Assembly: GCA_900767675.1 (NCBI GenBank)
Contig: CAAFZX010000044.1
Location: 124,001 to 188,000 of the forward strand
DNA from: an uncultured Collinsella sp.
Lineage (GTDB): Bacteria; Actinomycetota; Coriobacteriia; Coriobacteriales; Coriobacteriaceae
Reading direction: 5' to 3'
Length of the DNA stretch: 64,000 nt
A model generated the notes under the pieces. That model worked only from the letters and a program-made list of their open reading frames with translations, did not search any database and was not told the DNA's origin. The first letter of the stretch is position 1. Each line of letters starts with the position of its first letter. This document shows, piece after piece, positions 1 to 8,297 of the stretch. The position numbers and the translations under genes were made by a program.

Positions 1-1943
1 CGTGCCGGGCTTCCGCAGGCGCGGCGGACGGCGTACTTGATGGCCATCACGCGGTGGTCATTGCGGTTGATGTCCGTTTCGGGGGCAAGCATCTTGCGCA
101 GCATGCAAAAGCGGAAGTCACCTACGTTGCCGCGCGTCTCGTAGATGGAGTAGGAGTGATGTTGCGGCGGCAGCTCGCCCGATGCCATCAAGTCGCCGAC
201 GATCTGACGCAGATAGGCGTTGACGCGCTGGTTGACCTTAAAGCCCAAGTCCAGGCGCACGCGGAACAAAAAGTCCGTGCCAAAGGTCTCGACGGAATAC
301 TCGTGCGTATAGGGTTCGTCGGTAACGTGCACGTTGATGAACCAATATGCCTTGGCGCGCTTGGGGTGCTTGTCCAGGATGGAATAGAGCACGTCGCGGT
401 CGAGTGTGAGCGGGTCGGGGCTGTTGGTGAGAAATACCAGATTGTCGGCGAGCACGGGATAGGTCTCGTCATTGCGCAGGCGATTGAGCTGGTCGATGTA
501 CTTGGAGACGGGCAGCAGAATCGTCTGCGTGCGCTCGATGGCGGTGCCGCGACGCCACACATACATAAGGCCAAACAGCAGTGCGGCCAAGAAGATCATC
601 ACATAGCCGCCGTCAAAGAACATGGTGAGGCACGAGGCGAAAAAGCACAGCTCAATGGCGCCGAAGAGCAGGGCGAAGACGCAGGCGCCCAGCTTGTGCT
701 TGAGAATGCCGGCGATATAGCTCGTCAAAAGCGTGGTGGTCATAAGCATGGTCACGGTAATGGCGAGGCCATAGGCGCTCTCCATGCGCTCGGAGTTTTG
801 GAACAGCAGCACGATGAAGATGCAGCCGACCCACATGATGTTGTTGACGAGCGGAATATAGAGCTGACCCTTGGTGTCGCTGGGGTAGTGGATGCGCAGG
901 TGCGGCATGAGATTGAGACGGGTTGCCTCGGATACCAGCGAGAACGAGCCGGTGATGAGCGCCTGCGAGGCGATGATGGCCGCCACGGCCGAAAGCACGA
1001 TGGCAAAGGGGCGTAGGGGCTCGGGGAGCATCATATAGAACGGGTTGACGATATCCATCGCGAGCATCTGGGGGTTGGAGTTATTGGCGAGCAGCCAAGC
1101 TCCCTGACCCAGATAGTTGAGGATAAGGGCCGCCTTAACAAACGGCCAGGATGCATAGATGTTTGCCTTGCCCACGTGGCCCATGTCCGAGTAGAGCGCC
1201 TCGGCACCGGTTGTCGACAGGAAGACAAAGCCGAGCACCATGATGCCCGAGTGGTTGATGGGCGAGAACAGGAACATGATGCCGCGGATGGGGTTGAGCG
1301 CGCGTAGGATGGACAGGTTGCCGAGCATGTTGAACAGGCCGGCGCCTGCCAAGAACAGGAACCATAGTGTCATGAGCGGGCCGAAGAGCTTGCCGATTGA
1401 CGAGGTGCCGGCGCGCTGCATGGCAAACAGCCCGCAGATAATGATGATGGTAATAATGATGACGTTGGTCTGCCCGTCACCCAATAGCGCGTGGCCCCAC
1501 TCGATGGTGCGCAGGCCCTCGATGGCTGTGGTGACCGTGACCGCAGGGGTGAGGATGCCGTCGGCGAGCAGCGCCGCGCCGCCGATCATGGCGGGGAGAA
1601 TCAGCCACGGCGCCACCTTGCGTACGAGGCTGAACAGAGCGAAGATGCCGCCTTCGTGGTGGTTATCGGCCTTCATGGCGATAACCACGTATTTGACCGT
1701 GGTCACGAGCGTCATGGTCCAGATGACGAGCGAAAGCGCGCCCAGAATCATGTCCTCGCTGACGGTGCCGATGCCGCCGTTGTTGGCGACGATCGATTTC
1801 ATGGTGTACATGGGACTCGTGCCGATGTCGCCATAAACGACGCCGAGCGTTACGAGCAGCATGCCAGCGGAGAGGGGAATGGCTCCATGCCCGCCTTGAC
1901 TACGCTGGTCTTGGGGGCTTACCTCCATTTTGTTGTGTGCCAC
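1..1943 (-). CDS. kup: Kup-family potassium uptake transporter, 3' end outside window
   Basis: This reverse-strand frame is open to the window edge (647 codons seen; Kup proteins are usually about 620-660 residues, so almost all of it is here). Near the N-terminus it reads LGVVYGDIGTSPMYT, the family signature, followed by many hydrophobic segments typical of this 12-helix K+/H+ symporter of the cytoplasmic membrane. I chose the GTG at 1943 because GGGAG lies 5 nt upstream; an in-frame ATG at 1928 has no well-placed SD. The last visible residues are a basic stretch near the expected C-terminus. The leader carries a perfect 11-bp inverted repeat. The family assignment is secure; the exact end is not visible. 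Confidence 0.93.
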   Translation of the reverse strand, partial: MAHNKMEVSPQDQRSQGGHGAIPLSAGMLLVTLGVVYGDIGTSPMYTMKSIVANNGGIGTVSEDMILGALSLVIWTMTLVTTVKYVVIAMKADNHHEGGIFALFSLVRKVAPWLILPAMIGGAALLADGILTPAVTVTTAIEGLRTIEWGHALLGDGQTNVIIITIIIICGLFAMQRAGTSSIGKLFGPLMTLWFLFLAGAGLFNMLGNLSILRALNPIRGIMFLFSPINHSGIMVLGFVFLSTTGAEALYSDMGHVGKANIYASWPFVKAALILNYLGQGAWLLANNSNPQMLAMDIVNPFYMMLPEPLRPFAIVLSAVAAIIASQALITGSFSLVSEATRLNLMPHLRIHYPSDTKGQLYIPLVNNIMWVGCIFIVLLFQNSERMESAYGLAITVTMLMTTTLLTSYIAGILKHKLGACVFALLFGAIELCFFASCLTMFFDGGYVMIFLAALLFGLMYVWRRGTAIERTQTILLPVSKYIDQLNRLRNDETYPVLADNLVFLTNSPDPLTLDRDVLYSILDKHPKRAKAYWFINVHVTDEPYTHEYSVETFGTDFLFRVRLDLGFKVNQRVNAYLRQIVGDLMASGELPPQHHSYSIYETRGNVGDFRFCMLRKMLAPETDINRNDHRVMAIKYAVRRACGSPA

Positions 1944-1963
1944 GTGGACTCCCTTAGACATCC

Positions 1964-1988
1964 GGTTATCTGTCTAGGACAGATAACC
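1964..1988. promoter_or_regulatory. Perfect 11-bp inverted repeat in kup leader
   Basis: GGTTATCTGTC (1964-1974) and its exact complement (1978-1988) are separated by a 3-nt loop, 21 nt before the kup start codon. There is no T tract on the kup strand, so a terminator is unlikely. It could be an operator or an RNA stem that affects ribosome access. Confidence 0.55.
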
Positions 1989-2043
1989 TTTATGCCGTCT
2001 TTATACATACAAGAGCAGTTTGGCACATCGGGTGATTTTAGAC

Positions 2044-2173
2044 AATAATCCTCAACTGGGGATTATTCATGTACGCAGGTAGCATTTCAAAGCAGGGGCA
2101 TATCCGCTGAATGGCTTGCTGCAATGTGATAACCGCGGACGCGCCCCTGCTTCAAAACTGAAGAGGGGCTTTT
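2044..2173 (+). promoter_or_regulatory. Structured intergenic region with attenuator-like alternative stems
   Basis: Three stems can be read on the + strand. AATAATCC (2044-2051) pairs with 2060-2067. AAGCAGGGGC (2090-2099) pairs perfectly with 2143-2152, stacked on TCCGC (2103-2107) with GCGGA (2135-2139). The segment 2143-2154 can instead pair with 2159-2169 to give a hairpin followed by TTTT (2170-2173), which is an intrinsic-terminator shape. The two large stems share 2143-2152 and so exclude each other. Both flanking genes lie on the other strand, so a + transcript here would be a non-coding RNA. No known riboswitch class is recognised. Confidence 0.45.
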
Positions 2174-3083
2174 AAGCACGTGCTGTCTGGGCGATGCCGG
2201 CCTTGGCATTTGCGCGTTTGCCGGCGAGTTCGCAAAAAATCGCGCCGCCGATGATAAGTGCGGCGCCCATCAGGCGGACCGGTGTTATGGCTTCACCCAA
2301 AAGGGCGGCCGAGAACACGACCGCCGAAAGCGGCTCGAGGTAGCCGACGACGGCGACGGTCTGGACGGGCAGCTTGGCGACGGCGCTAAAGTAGAGCAGG
2401 CAACCAATGCCGGTGTTGACGACGCCGAGCATAGCGACGGCGCGCCAATCAATGCTGGCGGCGACGCCGGCGGACAGGAACGAGGGAGCGCCCTGCGTGA
2501 TGAGCGTGAGGGCCAGTGCGGTCACAAAGGCGGCGCTCACTTGGAGTGCGGAGTTCTCGAGGCCCTCGATGTGCGGCGCACCCTTGCTGGCGATGACCAT
2601 CAATGCATAGCAGAAGGCCGAGGCGATTCCACAGACGATGCCTGCAATGGGCATATTGCCGCCTAGACCTTGCGCTGCAATGAGAAAAGCACCGCAGGCG
2701 ACGGCGACAAAGCCGGCGATTTTGCCGCCGGTCAGCTTTTCGCCAAAAATGAGCGGGGAGAGGGCCATAACGATGATGGGGCCACAGTAATACAACAGCG
2801 AGGAGATACCAACGCCGATCGTCTGATAGGCGCGGAACAGGAAAATCCAGCTGGCGCCCAGCGCGGCGCCCGAGACGATGAGCGCTGCGGCCTCGCGGGG
2901 GCGAGACGGAGCCTGCAGGTTATGGCGCTTGGTTATGAAGAGGATGGCGGCAAGGGTGAGAGCGCCCAAAAACGTGCGCAACAGTACGATATCGGAGCTC
3001 GGCAGCGCGATGGCAGCGGCGATGATGCCGTTGGAGCCAAACAATAGCAATGCTGCTAAGTACGTAAACAATCCGTTGTTCAT
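2172..3083 (-). CDS. EamA/DMT-superfamily membrane transporter
   Basis: This 303-residue protein is almost entirely hydrophobic. It has about ten predicted membrane helices in two homologous halves, the arrangement of EamA-type drug/metabolite exporters of the cytoplasmic membrane. The second half has the typical P-E-P-x-hydrophobic block (YLEPLSAVVFSA) and the GEAITPVRLMGAALI stretch. The ATG at 3083 follows a GAGGGG-type SD. A LysR gene diverges from it, an arrangement usual for exporters controlled by their neighbour. The substrate cannot be told from sequence; amino acids or metabolites are typical for the family. A second member of the same family lies at 55961-56896. Confidence 0.88.
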   Translation of the reverse strand: MNNGLFTYLAALLLFGSNGIIAAAIALPSSDIVLLRTFLGALTLAAILFITKRHNLQAPSRPREAAALIVSGAALGASWIFLFRAYQTIGVGISSLLYYCGPIIVMALSPLIFGEKLTGGKIAGFVAVACGAFLIAAQGLGGNMPIAGIVCGIASAFCYALMVIASKGAPHIEGLENSALQVSAAFVTALALTLITQGAPSFLSAGVAASIDWRAVAMLGVVNTGIGCLLYFSAVAKLPVQTVAVVGYLEPLSAVVFSAALLGEAITPVRLMGAALIIGGAIFCELAGKRANAKAGIAQTARA

Positions 3084-3106
3084 GTGCTGACATCCCCTCT
3101 ATATCC

Positions 3107-3184
3107 GAACATGTTCACTATGGGTGAGGTGGCTTTAGAAGAAAAGCGAATATAATGCATGGATAACATGACAAAAACTCATGT
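3107..3184. promoter_or_regulatory. Divergent promoter/operator region between exporter and LysR gene
   Basis: The spacer holds a perfect palindrome GAACATGTTC (3107-3116), a consensus -10 TATAAT (3151-3156) facing the LysR gene, and a second inverted repeat ACATGA-N7-TCATGT (3166-3171/3179-3184). No good -35 precedes the -10, which suggests activator-dependent or autoregulated transcription by the LysR protein. Confidence 0.5.
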
Positions 3185-3201
3185 AAAGGTGGAGGGGTGC
3201 C

Positions 3202-4059
3202 GTGGAAACGAATATTCAAAAGATGCAGGTTCTGCTCGAGACCGTGCGGGCCGGCAGTTTTACGCGCGCCGCCGAGCGGCTGAGCTATTCGCAGTCGGGC
3301 GTGAGCCGCATGGTGGGCGACCTTGAGACCGATTGGGGTTTTAAGGTGCTCGACCGCAGCCGCGAGGGTGTGGTGCTTTCTGCCGATGGGCGGCAGATCA
3401 TGCCGGCGGTTGAGGCGCTCTGCGAGGAGTTTGGCCGCCTGCAGCGACACGTGGACGAGATGCGTGGGCTCATGCGCGGCAAGATCTGCATTGGTACGTT
3501 TTCGAGTGTGGCGACCCACGTGCTGCCACCGGTCATAGCGCGTTTTCGCGCCGATCACCCGGACGTCGATTATGAGTTGCTGATGGGCGATTACTCAGAG
3601 ATTGAACAATGGGTGGCGGAGGGGCGCTGCGACCTGGGCTTTATCCCGCGTGAGCCCCGAGAAAACGGCATGGCATCACGGTCTTTAGTGTGTGATGAGC
3701 TGATGGCGGTGGTGCCGACAGATTCGTTGCTTGCCACGGCGGAGTTCGTCTCTCTTACCGATTTGGCAAGAGAGCAGTTTATTCTGCTGGAACGGGGTAC
3801 CGATGATGAGATTACGCCGCTATTCCGTCGGGCGGGGCTGGCGGTGCGCTCAAAACTGTCGACTTGGGATGACTATGCGATTATGGCTATGGTCGAGGAT
3901 GGCCTGGGCGTGAGCATTCTTCCCGCGCTCATCTTGCGTCGCTGCCAGTTCGATGTTGCTGTGCGTCCGCTCGAAGGGCATCCCCATCGGCAGATCAACG
4001 CCATATATCGAACGGCCGATGTTTCGCTTGCCGCCGCTCGTTTCCTCGAATACCTCTAA
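3202..4059 (+). CDS. LysR-family transcriptional regulator
   Basis: This 285-residue protein has an N-terminal winged helix (about residues 6-65; AGSFTRAAERLSYSQSGVSR is the recognition region) and a periplasmic-binding-like effector domain starting at about residue 90 (KICIGTFSSVATHVLPPVI). This is the standard LysR layout. The GTG at 3202 follows a strong purine-rich SD (GGTGGAGGGG). It diverges from the EamA exporter gene and most likely controls it; the operators lie in the 118-bp spacer. The inducer is unknown. Confidence 0.92.
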   Translation: METNIQKMQVLLETVRAGSFTRAAERLSYSQSGVSRMVGDLETDWGFKVLDRSREGVVLSADGRQIMPAVEALCEEFGRLQRHVDEMRGLMRGKICIGTFSSVATHVLPPVIARFRADHPDVDYELLMGDYSEIEQWVAEGRCDLGFIPREPRENGMASRSLVCDELMAVVPTDSLLATAEFVSLTDLAREQFILLERGTDDEITPLFRRAGLAVRSKLSTWDDYAIMAMVEDGLGVSILPALILRRCQFDVAVRPLEGHPHRQINAIYRTADVSLAAARFLEYL

Positions 4060-4120
4060 ATGCGTGCACGTCGTTATCGCCTTGGGATAAATCTCGAGGT
4101 CTTGCTCATTTTATTTTTGA

Positions 4121-4200
4121 AATTGAACTTTTCGAAATAGCACGGCGTTATACTGCTGCCTAAATTGAACTCAGGTTCAATTCGTGTTGTATAAATTGAA
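4121..4200. promoter_or_regulatory. TTGAAC operator array before the XRE-aminotransferase gene
   Basis: AATTGAAC occurs at 4121-4128, 4163-4170 and 4194-4201. The middle copy forms a palindrome, AATTGAAC-N4-GTTCAATT (4163-4182). Repeated half-sites directly before a gene encoding its own helix-turn-helix domain suggest autoregulation. The array also covers the upstream in-frame GTG at 4184, one reason to reject that start. Confidence 0.6.
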
Positions 4201-4222
4201 CTTTGCCAGCAAGGAGGTTCTA

Positions 4223-5743
4223 GTGGCCCAAGAGACGTTTAGCGATCGTCTGCGACAGGCTATGTCCGATCGCGACGTTCGCCAGTCGGACGTGATCCGC
4301 GCATCGGAGATGCTCGGCAAAAAACTCGGCAAGAGTCAGATGAGCCAATATGTGAGCGGCAAGACGATTCCGCGGCGCGATGTGGCTGAGCTGCTCGCCC
4401 GTATTTTGGAGGTCGATGTTACCTGGCTGCTTGCCGGCGACGCCGATCAAGGCGAGGCATCATCACCCCGCAACGATTCCAAGCCCGAGCCCCATCCCTC
4501 AGCTCAAATTGCAAGGAGCACCACCATGCGTACTTTTTCTAAATCCACCAAGCTCGATAACGTCCTGTATGACGTGCGCGGTCCCGTCGTCGACGAGGCC
4601 GCCCGTATGGAGGACGAGGGCGAGCGCATCCTCAAGCTCAATATCGGCAACCCGGCGCCCTTCGGTTTCCGCACGCCCGATGAGGTCATCAAGGACATGC
4701 GCCAGCAGCTGCCCGACTGCGAAGGCTATTCCAACTCGCGTGGCCTGTTCTCCGCGCGCAAGGCGATCATGCAGTATTCGCAGATCAAGGGCCTGCCCAA
4801 CGTTCAGATGGAGCATATCTACACGGGCAACGGCGTGTCCGAGCTCATTCAGCTTTCGATGAACGCGCTGCTCGACAATGGCGACGAGATTCTGATCCCC
4901 AGCCCCGACTATCCGCTCTGGACGGCGTGCGCAACCCTTGCCGGCGGTCATCCCGTGCACTATCTGTGCGATGAGCAGGCGGATTGGTATCCCAACCTGG
5001 AGGATATGGAGTCCAAGATCACGAGCGCGACCAAAGCCCTCGTCATCATCAACCCCAACAACCCCACGGGTTCCGTCTATCCGCGCGAGGTGCTCGAGGG
5101 CATCGTCGAGGTTGCACGCAGGCATCAGCTGATGATCTTTGCTGATGAGATCTACGACCGCCTGTGCATGGACGGCTACGAGCACGTCTCGATTGCCTCG
5201 CTCGCTCCCGATCTGCCCTGCGTCACCTTTAGCGGTCTGTCCAAGTCGCACATGATCGCGGGCTATCGTATTGGCTGGATGGTGCTTTCGGGCAACCAGC
5301 GCTGCATGAGCGACTTCATCATGGGCATCAACATGCTCTCCAACATGCGCCTGTGCTCCAACGTGCCGGCTCAGTCGATCGTTCAGACGGCGCTCGGTGG
5401 CCATCAGTCCGTCAACGACTACATCCGCCCCGGCGGCCGTGTCTACGAGCAGCGCAACTTTGTGTATGAGGCGCTCAACAAGATTGACGGCATCTCGGTG
5501 GTTAAGCCGCGTGCGGCGTTCTACATCTTCCCCAAGATGGATGTGAAGAAGTTCAACATTACCGATGACGAGCAGTTCGCCCTTGACCTGCTGCACGAGA
5601 AGAAGATCCTGATCACGCGCGGCGGCGGCTTCAACTGGGCTGAGCCCGACCACTTCCGTATCGTGTACCTGCCGCGCATGGAAGTGCTCAAAGAGTCGCT
5701 CGAGGATCTCGCCGACTTCTTCGATCACTACCGCCAGTCGTAA
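4223..5743 (+). CDS. XRE DNA-binding domain fused to AlaA-type alanine aminotransferase
   Basis: This is a 506-residue fusion. Residues 1-75 are an XRE/Cro-like helix-turn-helix (SQMSQYVSGKTIPRRDVAEL), then comes a polar linker to about residue 101. Residues 102-506 form a complete fold-type I PLP aminotransferase closest to AlaA, with INPNNPTG and the lysine-bearing FSGLSKSH. The C-terminal part alone is 405 residues, the length of a normal AlaA. The GTG at 4223 follows AAGGAGG with 5-nt spacing. An in-frame ATG at 4526, exactly at the enzyme boundary, has its own AGGAG (4514-4518), so a free aminotransferase may also be made. MocR proteins are comparable fusions but use a GntR-type domain; here it is XRE. 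The enzyme is expected to transfer an amino group between alanine or glutamate and pyruvate or 2-oxoglutarate. Confidence 0.88.
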   Translation: MAQETFSDRLRQAMSDRDVRQSDVIRASEMLGKKLGKSQMSQYVSGKTIPRRDVAELLARILEVDVTWLLAGDADQGEASSPRNDSKPEPHPSAQIARSTTMRTFSKSTKLDNVLYDVRGPVVDEAARMEDEGERILKLNIGNPAPFGFRTPDEVIKDMRQQLPDCEGYSNSRGLFSARKAIMQYSQIKGLPNVQMEHIYTGNGVSELIQLSMNALLDNGDEILIPSPDYPLWTACATLAGGHPVHYLCDEQADWYPNLEDMESKITSATKALVIINPNNPTGSVYPREVLEGIVEVARRHQLMIFADEIYDRLCMDGYEHVSIASLAPDLPCVTFSGLSKSHMIAGYRIGWMVLSGNQRCMSDFIMGINMLSNMRLCSNVPAQSIVQTALGGHQSVNDYIRPGGRVYEQRNFVYEALNKIDGISVVKPRAAFYIFPKMDVKKFNITDDEQFALDLLHEKKILITRGGGFNWAEPDHFRIVYLPRMEVLKESLEDLADFFDHYRQS

Positions 5744-5763
5744 CGGCAAAGGTAGCCTGTACT

Positions 5764-5802
5764 AAAACGGCCGGCCCGCAACGGATGCGGGCCGGCCGTT
5801 TT
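5764..5802 (+). terminator. Intrinsic terminator of the aminotransferase gene
   Basis: A 16-bp perfect stem (5764-5779/5787-5802) with a 7-nt loop, flanked by A and T runs, lies 20 bp after the stop codon. Its symmetry could also stop transcription from the other direction. Confidence 0.9.
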
Positions 5803-5872
5803 CTGTCTAAGCCCGTGCTGCTAACGCTTTGTCTCTTTGAGCGAGCAAGGTTCGCGTGTGAGCGGTAAGTTC

Positions 5873-5889
5873 TATTCCAAAATGGAATA
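5873..5889. promoter_or_regulatory. Palindromic operator candidate of the amidohydrolase-PTS operon
   Basis: TATTCCA-AAA-TGGAATA is a perfect 7-bp inverted repeat 81 bp before the first operon gene. It contains a T-N11-A core as in LysR boxes, and a further TGGAAT half-site follows near 5905. The LysR regulator at the far end of the operon (11176-12099) is the obvious candidate to bind it. Confidence 0.5.
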
Positions 5890-5970
5890 CAGTAGGCTTA
5901 AGCTGGAATTGATGCCCGGGTACCCGCTTTTCTAGAATGTTCTCAACAAGATGAAAGGCGGTTCCAACCA

Positions 5971-7005
5971 ATGATTATCGATGCAAATTCCTACTGGTTC
6001 GACGAGCGCATCTTTCATGACGAGACGCTCTGCGAACAGTTTTTGGCCGAGGTGCCCCGCGCCTACGACACCGAAGGCTATCTGACCGTGAATTCCGCCG
6101 GCAAGCGACAGATCGTGATCGAGATGCCCGCCGGTTCTCCGGGCCTTAATTACATCGAGGGCGACTACACCCTCGAGAAGCGCTTGGCCGATATGGATGA
6201 GGCGGGGGTCGACAAGGCGATCCTCAAGCTCCCCGGCTGCCACGAGTGGATGTCGCTCGAGATGTGTCGGCGCTTCAACGACGGTATGGCCGCTGACGCG
6301 AAGGCGTCAAATGGCCGCCTGATTCCGCTTGTCGCTGTGCCACCCTTTGGCACCAAGGCAAATTTAGAGGAGCTCGACCGCAGGCTCGACGATGGTTTTG
6401 CGGGTGTGCAGCTCTGCGCTCACTACGGCAAGCGCTATCTCGACGACCGGGTTTTCTCGAGCTTCTTCGAGCACCTGAACGAGCGCAACGTCACCGTTTA
6501 CGTCCACCATGTTCCCGTACCGGTCGAGAACGAGTCGCTTCTCGCGTACGACAACCTTCGCCGCTCTTATGGTCGCTGCGTCGACCAAACTACGGCGATC
6601 GGCCGCGAGATCTTTGGTGATTTCTTCGAGCGCTATCCTAATATCAAGATGGTCCACTCCATGCTCGGTGGCGCATACTTTGCGTTCAAGGAGATGCTGC
6701 TGCCTCACGGCCCCAAGCGCCCTGATGCCTCTGGACGTTTTCAGGTCGATACCGAGACCGTTTCCAAGCGCCTCGAGAACAACATCTATTTCGACATGTC
6801 CCATGCCCAGCCTTGGGGCAAGACACTCCTCGCCTGCGCGGTTAACGTGTTGGGTGCAGACCATATTGTTTTTGGCACGAGCTATCCGGTTAAACGCGAG
6901 TGGCTCACCGAGGGTGTCGCCTGCGTTCGTGCCACGGATTTAAGTGATACGGACAAGGACCTTATACTTGGCGGCACGGCACAGCGCCTGTACGGCATCG
7001 AGTGA
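5971..7005 (+). CDS. Amidohydrolase-family (ACMSD-like) protein with altered metal site
   Basis: This 344-residue protein has the TIM-barrel layout of the Amidohydro_2/ACMSD group: MIIDANSYW at the start, YVHHVPVP mid-way, MVHSMLGG, and VFGTSYPV near the end. In active members the N-terminal strand carries His-x-His and the last motif an Asp (GSDYP). Here the His pair is replaced by Asn6 and Tyr8, and the Asp by Ser. Only the two central His are kept, so the usual divalent-metal site is probably broken or rebuilt. It is first in a four-gene operon with two ceramidase-like genes and a PTS permease (spacings of 26, 18 and 193 nt). The ATG follows AAAGGCGG. The substrate is unknown. Confidence 0.8.
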   Translation: MIIDANSYWFDERIFHDETLCEQFLAEVPRAYDTEGYLTVNSAGKRQIVIEMPAGSPGLNYIEGDYTLEKRLADMDEAGVDKAILKLPGCHEWMSLEMCRRFNDGMAADAKASNGRLIPLVAVPPFGTKANLEELDRRLDDGFAGVQLCAHYGKRYLDDRVFSSFFEHLNERNVTVYVHHVPVPVENESLLAYDNLRRSYGRCVDQTTAIGREIFGDFFERYPNIKMVHSMLGGAYFAFKEMLLPHGPKRPDASGRFQVDTETVSKRLENNIYFDMSHAQPWGKTLLACAVNVLGADHIVFGTSYPVKREWLTEGVACVRATDLSDTDKDLILGGTAQRLYGIE

Positions 7006-7031
7006 GCGACAGATAAAGGAGGGCGTTCGCC

Positions 7032-8279
7032 ATGGATAAGGGAGAGATGAAGGCCGGAGCCGCCCGGGTGGCCATTAACTTTGAGGACGTATTGCCGTTT
7101 GACGGTTTCGACGAACTCCGCCATGAGGTCTTTGCCCGTGCTCTTGTCATCGAGGGGGCGGGGCGACGCGCCTGCATTCTTTCGCTTGAGGTCACATCGA
7201 TTGCTCCGGCTCTGCTCGCCGATCTGCGTGAGGTCGTCGAGGATGCCGCCGGCTGCAGTGGCGCTTACTCTTGGGTGGTTCCTACCCACACGTTTTCCAT
7301 GCCTCACGTTCGCACTCCCGGGAATCTTGCCGATGCTGCTGCCCGCGATCGCAACGAGCGCTATCGCGCAGCGCTCATCGCCGCCGCCCGCACGGCTGTC
7401 GAGCGGGCTGTTGCGGGCATTCGCTCCGTCACACTCGCCACGGCGGAGGGCGACTGCCCCGTGAACGTTAATCGCGACATCGAGACGCCGGCCGGCTGGT
7501 GGCTGGGCTCGAATCCCGAGGGGTTTGCCGACCACGCGATGCCCGTGCTCGCCATGAGGGATGCCGGGGGCGAGTACGTTGCCGTACTTGCGGCGGCGGA
7601 CGTCCAGTCCTCCGTGCTCGACGGGTCGCGCGACTCCGAGGGGAGACGCGTGGCGAGCGGAGATCTCTTTGGTTTTGCCGCCATGTCACTCGAGCGTGAG
7701 CTGGGCGGCGTTGCCCTGTTGCTGCCGGGCGCCGCGGGCGACCAAGGTCCGGCGGAACGCGCCATGAACGTCACGTTCGATGCCGCCGGCGTGAAGCGGA
7801 CGGTCGATGCCCATGAGGACGGATACCGCATGCTGCACCAGCAGGGGCAGGTCTTGGGCGATGCTTTGATTGAGGCCGCTCGCATGGCACGTGAGGATAG
7901 CGCTGCCGGCATCGATGCTCGCACGGTCGACGTCCTCCTGCCCGCTCAGACACGCGCCGATTTTTACTCTTTGGCTCCGCATCGAACGTATGAGTTTCAT
8001 GCTGCCGGTGAGCAGCACACGAGGGTCTATCTGCTTCGGCTGGGAAACGTCGAGCTTGTCGGCGTGCAGCCCGAGGTCTCGAGTACATTCGGCGCCACCG
8101 TGCGCGTCGCCCGGTCCGGCTCTGTGCTCTTTGCCACGCTCGTCAACGGCGGACAGAAATACCTACCGGCCCCCGACGCGTACGAAAAGATCACCTATGA
8201 GGCCATGAACTCCGGTTTTGCCGCCGGCTCCCATGAGCGCCTCGTCGATATCATCATTGCCGCCTTGAATGCGGCGTAA
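7032..8279 (+). CDS. Neutral ceramidase-like protein, probable zinc-site-deficient paralogue
   Basis: This 415-residue protein resembles the N-terminal catalytic region of neutral/alkaline ceramidases: an opening AGAARVAI strand, a WVVPTHTFSMPH block where active enzymes have ATHTHSGP, and LLPGAAGDQGPAE where the family has a GDxSPN block. The second His of the THTH motif is Phe, and no counterpart of the second zinc-ligand block (NW..VH) is visible, so hydrolase activity by the known mechanism is doubtful. No signal peptide is seen, so it should be cytoplasmic. AAGGAGG precedes the ATG. It is followed after 18 nt by a better conserved paralogue. Confidence 0.68.
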   Translation: MDKGEMKAGAARVAINFEDVLPFDGFDELRHEVFARALVIEGAGRRACILSLEVTSIAPALLADLREVVEDAAGCSGAYSWVVPTHTFSMPHVRTPGNLADAAARDRNERYRAALIAAARTAVERAVAGIRSVTLATAEGDCPVNVNRDIETPAGWWLGSNPEGFADHAMPVLAMRDAGGEYVAVLAAADVQSSVLDGSRDSEGRRVASGDLFGFAAMSLERELGGVALLLPGAAGDQGPAERAMNVTFDAAGVKRTVDAHEDGYRMLHQQGQVLGDALIEAARMAREDSAAGIDARTVDVLLPAQTRADFYSLAPHRTYEFHAAGEQHTRVYLLRLGNVELVGVQPEVSSTFGATVRVARSGSVLFATLVNGGQKYLPAPDAYEKITYEAMNSGFAAGSHERLVDIIIAALNAA

Positions 8280-8297
8280 CACAGAAGGAGAACGTGC

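Noticed and set aside
1944..2171. Possible c-di-AMP (ydaO) riboswitch upstream of kup
   Set aside because: I could not find the conserved riboswitch core; the stems present pair on either strand and look more like local hairpins or an attenuator.
4184..4222. Upstream GTG start for the XRE-aminotransferase
   Set aside because: It has no SD and lies inside the TTGAAC operator array, whereas the GTG at 4223 has an ideal AAGGAGG.
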